Assembly: GCF_024758505.1 (NCBI RefSeq)
Contig: NZ_CP077970.1
Coordinates: 9,193,501 to 9,257,500 of the forward strand
DNA from: Bradyrhizobium arachidis
GTDB taxonomy: Bacteria; Pseudomonadota; Alphaproteobacteria; Rhizobiales; Xanthobacteraceae
Length of the DNA stretch: 64,000 nt
Reading direction: 5' to 3'
Of the stretch, positions 58,884-64,000 are shown piece after piece (the first letter of the stretch is position 1; each line of letters begins with the position of its first letter). The translations under genes were made by a program, and so were the position numbers. The notes under the pieces are model-generated. The model saw only the letters and a list, made by a program, of their open reading frames with translations, was not told the origin of the DNA and did no database searches.

Positions 58884-60032
58884 TCACGCTTTGCGGGCAA
58901 GCTTTTCTTGCAGGAAGTCACGCACGAGCGTGGGCTCGACGTCCTTGGCGATGACGGCGCGGCCGACCGCCTCGAGCAGGATGAAGGTGAGCTTGCCGCG
59001 CGTGACCTTCTTGTCCTGGGCCATCAGCGCCATCAGGCCGTCGGCATCGCTGAGCCCCTCCTGCGCAAATCCGGCAATGTCCTGCAGGCGCGTCGGCAGG
59101 CCGACCTCGGCCAGATGCCGCTCGACACGCGCGGCATCATCAGCGCCGATCATGCCGAGTTTTGCCGAAAACTCCGCCGCCAGCACCATGCCGATCGACA
59201 CGCCCTCGCCGTGGAACAGGCGGTCGGAGAAGCCGGTGGCGGCCTCCAGCGCGTGACCGAAGGTGTGACCGAGATTGAGCAGCGCGCGCTCGCCGGTCTC
59301 GCGTTCGTCGCGCGAGACCACGCCCGCCTTGGCGCGGCAGGAGGTCGCGATCGCGTGCTCGCGCGCCGAACCACCTTTGAAAATGTCGGCCTGATTCTTC
59401 TCGAGCCAGGCGAAGAACGCCTCATCGCCGAGCACGCCGTATTTCGCGACCTCGGCATAGCCGGCGCGAAATTGCCGCGGCGACAGCGTGTCGAGCACGG
59501 CGGTGTCGGCGATGACCAGCACCGGTTGGTGGAAAGCGCCGAGCAGGTTCTTGCCCTGCGGCGAGTTGATGCCGGTCTTGCCGCCGACGCTGGAATCGAC
59601 CTGCGCCAGCAGCGAGGTCGGCACCTGCACGAAATCGACGCCGCGGCGCAGGATCGCGGCCGCAAAGCCGGCGAGATCGCCGACCACGCCGCCGCCGAGC
59701 GCGACCACGAGATCGTTGCGCTCGATCTTTGCGGCGACGAGCGCCTCGCTGACCTTTTCGAGGCCGGCATAGGTTTTGGAGATCTCGCCTTCCTCGACGA
59801 TGACGCGCGAGGTCGGGATGCCGGCGTCGCTGAGCGATGCCTCGGTCGGCTCCAGCCAGTGTTTTGCTACCGTGCGATCGGTCACGATCGCCGTCCGCAC
59901 GCCGGGACGCAGTGCGGATATCCGCGCGCCCAGCGAGGCCAGCACGTCGCGGCCGATGACGATGTCGTAGGCGCGCTCGCCGAGCGCGACGTCGACGACG
60001 ATGGGATCAGAATGTTTCAACGGCGCAGTCAT
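58884..60032 (-). CDS. aroB: 3-dehydroquinate synthase
   Basis: 382 residues. Second step of the shikimate pathway, DAHP to 3-dehydroquinate, with NAD+ and a divalent metal. Visible: VVALGGGVVGDLAGFAAAIL (cofactor loop), FVQVPTSLLAQVDSSVGGKT, GINSPQGKNLLGAFHQPVLV, AEVAKYGVLGDEAFF, and the metal-binding His in LNLGHTFGHALEAATGF. Starts 13 bases after aroK. Confidence 0.95.
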   Translation of the reverse strand: MTAPLKHSDPIVVDVALGERAYDIVIGRDVLASLGARISALRPGVRTAIVTDRTVAKHWLEPTEASLSDAGIPTSRVIVEEGEISKTYAGLEKVSEALVAAKIERNDLVVALGGGVVGDLAGFAAAILRRGVDFVQVPTSLLAQVDSSVGGKTGINSPQGKNLLGAFHQPVLVIADTAVLDTLSPRQFRAGYAEVAKYGVLGDEAFFAWLEKNQADIFKGGSAREHAIATSCRAKAGVVSRDERETGERALLNLGHTFGHALEAATGFSDRLFHGEGVSIGMVLAAEFSAKLGMIGADDAARVERHLAEVGLPTRLQDIAGFAQEGLSDADGLMALMAQDKKVTRGKLTFILLEAVGRAVIAKDVEPTLVRDFLQEKLARKA

Positions 60033-60045
60033 CTCACTCGTTCAA

Positions 60046-60648
60046 TCAGTTGGCAGCCTGGATCGGGCGCGGGCCACAGAGATAGGCGTGCAGCGTCTCG
60101 ATGCATTCCTCGACGATGCGATCATGCGGCACGTCGCGCGAGGCGATCGTGAGGTCGGCACTGCCATAGACCGGCTCGCGCTCGCTGAGCAGGCGGGTAA
60201 CGGTCGCCTCGGGATCGGCGGTCTGCAGCAGCGGGCGATCGGCCCGGCGCCGCACCCGCCGCATGATCACGTCAGGATCGGCCTTGAGCCAGATCGAGAC
60301 CGCCTTGGCCGCGATCCGCCGCCGCGTCTCCTCGCGCATGAAGGCACCGCCGCCGGTGGCGAGCACGATCGGTCCACCGTCCAGGAGCCGCGCGATCACC
60401 CGCGCCTCGCCGTCCCGGAAGTGCGGCTCGCCATGGCGCTCAAAGATCTCGGGTATGGTCATGCCGGCGGCCGCCTCGATCTCGGTATCGGCGTCCACAA
60501 AGGGCAGCCGCAGCCGCGCCGCCATGCGGCGGCCGATGGTGGATTTGCCGACCCCCATCATGCCGACCAGCACGATCGAGCGCGGCCCGAGTGCCGACGC
60601 GATGTCGGCCTCGGACGGGGCAGGCGCTGGTGAGACGGCGTCGGACAT
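60046..60648 (-). CDS. aroK: Shikimate kinase
   Basis: 200 residues with the P-loop IVLVGMMGVGKSTIGRRMAA, shikimate-binding VDADTEIEAAAGMTIPEIFE and RHGEPHFRDGEARVIARLL, the GGGAFM loop and the lid REETRRRIAAK. Phosphorylates shikimate with ATP. A 25-residue N-terminal extension before the core is usual for this group. Operon with aroB. Confidence 0.95.
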   Translation of the reverse strand: MSDAVSPAPAPSEADIASALGPRSIVLVGMMGVGKSTIGRRMAARLRLPFVDADTEIEAAAGMTIPEIFERHGEPHFRDGEARVIARLLDGGPIVLATGGGAFMREETRRRIAAKAVSIWLKADPDVIMRRVRRRADRPLLQTADPEATVTRLLSEREPVYGSADLTIASRDVPHDRIVEECIETLHAYLCGPRPIQAAN

Positions 60649-60796
60649 ATTCCTCGCTCAAATTTGCCGCGAAGTGCGGCATTCCCTGCCACCTATACTA
60701 CCCCCCAAGAGGGCCTCGCCAGAGGACTCTTGCCACGAAACGGCGAACATGTTGGATGATTTCATTGGTTAATTTGCGCGCCCGAGACCCAGATCC

Positions 60797-60943
60797 ATGC
60801 CGAGCCTGTTCCGCTTCCTGACGGTCGTCGCCGTGCTCGCCGGCATCGTCTATGGCGTGATCTTTTCGCTGGCAAACTTCGTCAATCCAAAGCCGCGGGA
60901 AATGACGGTGACGATCCCGCCTGACAAATTTCTCAAGAAATAG
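60797..60943 (+). CDS. 48-residue single-span membrane peptide upstream of xerD
   Basis: Reads MPSLFRFLTVVAVLAGIVYG, VIFSLANFVNPKPREMTVTI and ends PPDKFLKK. One membrane segment, then a short basic periplasmic or cytosolic tail. The codon use is that of a real gene, and it ends 18 bases before the xerD ATG, so it is probably co-transcribed. Family not recognised. Confidence 0.65.
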   Translation: MPSLFRFLTVVAVLAGIVYGVIFSLANFVNPKPREMTVTIPPDKFLKK

Positions 60944-60961
60944 CGGTTAGGTTCGGAGGCG

Positions 60962-61933
<972 letters not shown>

Positions 61934-62276
61934 GGCTCGCGCCCCGGACGCAGCGCAGCGTGAAACGGTGCGCTGCTGAGCCGGGGCCCATGCCGCTTGC
62001 TGGGTCCCGGCTCAGCGCAGCAGCGCCATAGCGCGTCGAGACGCGCGTGAACGCGCTCAAGGGGCGCTGCAGCGCGTCCGGGACGCGAGACCCACCGGGA
62101 CGACGGATAGAACCGCCTTGACTTCGGCCCTTTCTCCGCAGAAAGAGCCGTCTTCCTTCCTGTGATTTGGCGCGCGCCTCGGTACGCACAAGCCAAACCA
62201 TTGAAGAAGCTACACTTCTTATCCCTGAGCCAAATCCCGTTTCACCTCCCCGCCCCGTCCTCCCTATATTGAGTTG
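61934..62276. other. 343-bp intergenic region, xerD to accA
   Basis: The first half is the repeat at 61939-62100. The second half (62101-62276) shows no gene or clear hairpin and should contain the accA promoter. Confidence 0.5.
61939..62100. repeat. Long imperfect palindromic repeat, 'GCCCCGGACGCAGCGCAGCG' class
   Basis: GCGCTGCTGAGCCGGGGCCC near 61966 faces GGGTCCCGGCTCAGCGCAGC near 62003, and CGCCCCGGACGCAGCGCAG faces CTGCAGCGCGTCCGGGACG. It has several Ala-coding-like GCGC runs but no credible gene. Confidence 0.65.
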
Positions 62277-63239
62277 ATGCCGGATCACATGCGCAGCTAT
62301 CTCGATTTCGAAAAGCCCGTCGCCGAACTCGACTCCAAGGTCGATGAATTGCGCGCCCTGGCAGCCTCCGGGACCGACATCACTGATGAGATCGGCCGCA
62401 TCGAGGACAAGGCGGCGCAGGCGCTCGCCGACCTCTACACCAACCTCTCGCCCTGGCAGAAAACGCTGGTCGCGCGCCATCCGCAGCGGCCGCATTTCTC
62501 CGACTTCATCAAGGGGCTGGTCACCGAATTCACCCCGCTCGCCGGCGATCGCAAGTTCGGCGAGGACGAGGCGCTGGTCGGCGGCTTCGGCCGTTTCCGC
62601 GGCGAAAGCATCTGCGTGATGGGCCAGGAAAAGGGCGATTCCACCGAGAGCCGCATCAAGCACAATTTTGGCATGGCGCGCCCCGAAGGCTATCGCAAGG
62701 CGGTGCGGCTGATGGAAATGGCCGAACGTTTCGGCATTCCCGTGCTGTCGATCGTCGATTCCGCGGGCGCCTATCCCGGCATCGGCGCCGAGGAGCGCGG
62801 CCAGGCCGAAGCCATCGCGCGCTCGACCGATGCCTGCCTGTCGCTGGGCGTGCCGAACGTCGCGATCGTCACCGGCGAAGGCATGTCGGGCGGCGCGATC
62901 GCGATCACCACCGCCAACAAGGTGTTGATGCTGGAGCACGCGATCTACAGCGTGATCTCGCCCGAAGCCGCCTCCTCCATTCTCTGGCGCGACGGTACCA
63001 AGGCCCAGGAAGCCGCCAACAGCATGAAGATCACGGCCCAGGACATGCTGCGCTTCGGCGTCATCGACACCATCCTGAAAGAGCCGGTCGGCGGCGCCCA
63101 CAGAGACCCCGCCGTCATGATCGCCACCACGGGCGAGGCCATCGAGCAGGCCTTCATCGAGCTGCGCAACCTGGACGCGGACGGCATTCGCCGGCAGCGG
63201 CGGCAGAAATTCCTCGAAATCGGCCGGAAACTGGCCTGA
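62277..63239 (+). CDS. accA: Acetyl-CoA carboxylase carboxyltransferase subunit alpha
   Basis: 320 residues from MPDHMRSYLDFEKPVAELDS. With AccD it moves the carboxyl group from biotin to acetyl-CoA, the first step of fatty acid synthesis. Conserved blocks: KNFGMARPEGYRKAVRLME-like segment at 62660-62720, VLSIVDSAGAYPGIGAEERG, IVTGEGMSGGAIAITTANKV and YSVISPEAASSILWRDGTKA. Single-gene transcript as is common. Confidence 0.95.
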   Translation: MPDHMRSYLDFEKPVAELDSKVDELRALAASGTDITDEIGRIEDKAAQALADLYTNLSPWQKTLVARHPQRPHFSDFIKGLVTEFTPLAGDRKFGEDEALVGGFGRFRGESICVMGQEKGDSTESRIKHNFGMARPEGYRKAVRLMEMAERFGIPVLSIVDSAGAYPGIGAEERGQAEAIARSTDACLSLGVPNVAIVTGEGMSGGAIAITTANKVLMLEHAIYSVISPEAASSILWRDGTKAQEAANSMKITAQDMLRFGVIDTILKEPVGGAHRDPAVMIATTGEAIEQAFIELRNLDADGIRRQRRQKFLEIGRKLA

Positions 63240-63256
63240 TTCCAGTCATTAGCTTC

Positions 63257-63334
63257 GTCATTCCGGGGCGCGCCAAGCGCGAACCCGGAATCTCGAGATT
63301 CCGGGTCTGGTCCTTCGGACCATCCCGGAATGAC
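63257..63334. repeat. Dispersed palindromic repeat, 'GTCATTCCGGGGCGCG' class
   Basis: GTCATTCCGGGGCGCGCC at left, CATCCCGGAATGAC at right, with the inner palindrome CCCGGAATCTCGAGATTCCG. It is 17 bases after the accA stop and may end its transcript. Confidence 0.82.
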
Positions 63335-63518
63335 AGGATAACGCCGCGTTAACCCTTTTTTCGCCCAAATCAGCGAAGACGGCCCCAATTAGGCCCCAGG
63401 CCACGGTTTAGTCTCTGTTGACCATGCCTATGGGCCGACGGTCTCGTGATCCCGGTTCGGGTTGCGAGCCCGGGACCCAAAGGGTAAGATTTTAATCAAT
63501 GACTTCAGGGCAAAACGC

Positions 63519-63582
63519 TGGAGTTTGGTCTCTCAAGTCCCGCAGCTCGCGGGGACCGGATCGCCGGTCGGGCCAGACTCCA
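63519..63582 (+). ncRNA. Predicted three-way RNA junction upstream of L,D-transpeptidase gene
   Basis: TGGAGTTTGG (63519-63528) pairs with CCAGACTCCA (63573-63582), one G-U pair. Enclosed are GTCCCGC...GCGGGGAC (63537-63556, one bulge) and CCGG-ATCG-CCGG (63556-63568). A 5' leader element of the gene at 63627 or a small RNA; not matched to a known family. Paired by eye, not by energy calculation. Confidence 0.35.
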
Positions 63583-63626
63583 AATTTGGGGTTTTGCGAA
63601 CTTGCCCGGTGAGTGTGGGGTCTGTC

Positions 63627-64000
63627 TTGATTTCTAGCTCGCTCGCACGCGCGCTTTTGACGTCCGTCGCGCTGACCGCCAGCGTGCTGCTGGCTGGCTG
63701 CGACTCCGACCAGGTCTCGCTCGCGACCAACGCCAAGGCCAACCAGCCGGTCCCGCCGAAGCTCATTGCCGCCATGACCGAAAAGGACATGGATCTGCAA
63801 TCGCCGATCCTGGTCCGCCTGTTCAAGCAGGAAGCCGAGCTCGAGGTCTGGAAGCAGACCCGAAGCGGCCAGTTCGCGCTGCTCAAGACCTACCCGATCT
63901 GCCGCTGGTCGGGCGATCTCGGCCCCAAGGTGCGCGAGGGCGACCGCCAGGCGCCCGAGGGGTTCTATTCGATCAATCCCGGCCAGATGAACCCGCAATC
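63627..64000 (+). CDS. L,D-transpeptidase (YkuD / YafK-like) lipoprotein, 3' end outside window
   Basis: First 124 codons visible. A TTG start at 63627 (GGGG upstream) or a GTG at 63615. Signal peptide with lipobox: ISSSLARALLTSVALTASVL then LAGC. The mature part: MTEKDMDLQSPILVRLFKQE, AELEVWKQTRSGQFALLKTY, PICRWSGDLGPKVREGDRQA, PEGFYSINPGQMNP. This is the start of the murein L,D-transpeptidase (YafK-type) domain; the catalytic Cys would lie beyond the window. It would act on peptidoglycan or its lipoprotein links. Confidence 0.85.
   Translation, partial: MISSSLARALLTSVALTASVLLAGCDSDQVSLATNAKANQPVPPKLIAAMTEKDMDLQSPILVRLFKQEAELEVWKQTRSGQFALLKTYPICRWSGDLGPKVREGDRQAPEGFYSINPGQMNPQ

Larger units (their letters stand above)
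63240..63626. other. 387-bp intergenic region: repeat plus structured leader
   Basis: Contains the repeat at 63257-63334, a half CtrA-like GTTAACC at 63350, a hairpin near 63450-63475 (CCCGGTTCGGG facing GAGCCCGGGACC) and the predicted three-way junction at 63519-63582. No gene. Confidence 0.5.

Noticed and set aside
57672..60152. Open frame of 826 codons on the plus strand across the CorC-type and aroB genes
   Set aside because: It is exactly antisense to two well-supported genes, has His/Arg/Asp-rich low-quality protein sequence and arises from the strong third-position GC of the real genes.

Overview
The window reads as a chromosome segment of a Bradyrhizobium-like alphaproteobacterium (Nitrobacteraceae). 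The DNA is GC-rich with strong third-position GC. The gene content is characteristic of the group: the block helicase, S4 protein, FdxA, CarD; a RegS/RegR (ActS/ActR) redox two-component pair; CobS/CobT; a second FtsZ; CtrA-type TTAA-N7-TTAAC sites; and many 80-150 bp palindromic intergenic repeats. No rRNA or tRNA gene, CRISPR array or prophage was seen. The species is inference; the layout is read directly.

Layout. 1-3.0 kb: small envelope proteins, a ketopantoate reductase, and a YidB / GlsB-type pair. 3.1-12.7 kb: acyl-CoA metabolism (SDR, two acyl-CoA dehydrogenases, two enoyl-CoA hydratases, an NDP-forming acyl-CoA synthetase, VOC proteins, an orphan solute-binding protein). 12.9-17.1 kb: VOC protein, nuclease-like protein, M48 lipoprotein protease with LysM, MFS transporter. 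17.3-24.2 kb: one tightly overlapping operon, cyoABCD-surf1-regS-regR, giving a quinol oxidase, an assembly factor and a quinone/redox-sensing regulator pair. 24.3-25.4 kb: an intact IS481-family element sitting inside a dispersed repeat. 25.5-30.0 kb: DUF1326 protein and two class III nucleotide cyclases. 30.2-35.6 kb: the conserved helicase-S4-fdxA-carD block. 36.3-39.3 kb: DUF3108 protein, rpmB, and an AT-richer ATPase fragment of likely foreign origin. 39.4-43.6 kb: three small genes, then an HTH/coiled-coil gene with a second ftsZ and a coiled-coil gene, flanked by two CtrA-type boxes. 43.7-49.4 kb: DUF2235 hydrolase, PilZ protein, Old Yellow Enzyme and a phytase-like exported protein. 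49.4-52.7 kb: cobS-GNAT-cobT. 53-56.3 kb: DedA protein and a divergent pair of citrate-synthase homologues, one fused to a helix-turn-helix. 56.4-60.7 kb: J-domain protein, BolA, CorC-type protein, aroB, aroK. 60.8-64 kb: a 48-residue membrane peptide, xerD, accA, and the start of an L,D-transpeptidase.

Most genes are housekeeping. The signals most worth following are: the HTH-fused citrate synthase facing its paralogue across a TTGAT/ATCAA-rich gap; the two CtrA boxes around the second ftsZ; a perfect 23-bp palindrome between an MFS gene and cyoA; the S4 gene, whose conserved N-terminus lies before any canonical start codon (probable ACG start); and a predicted three-way RNA junction in the leader of the L,D-transpeptidase gene.
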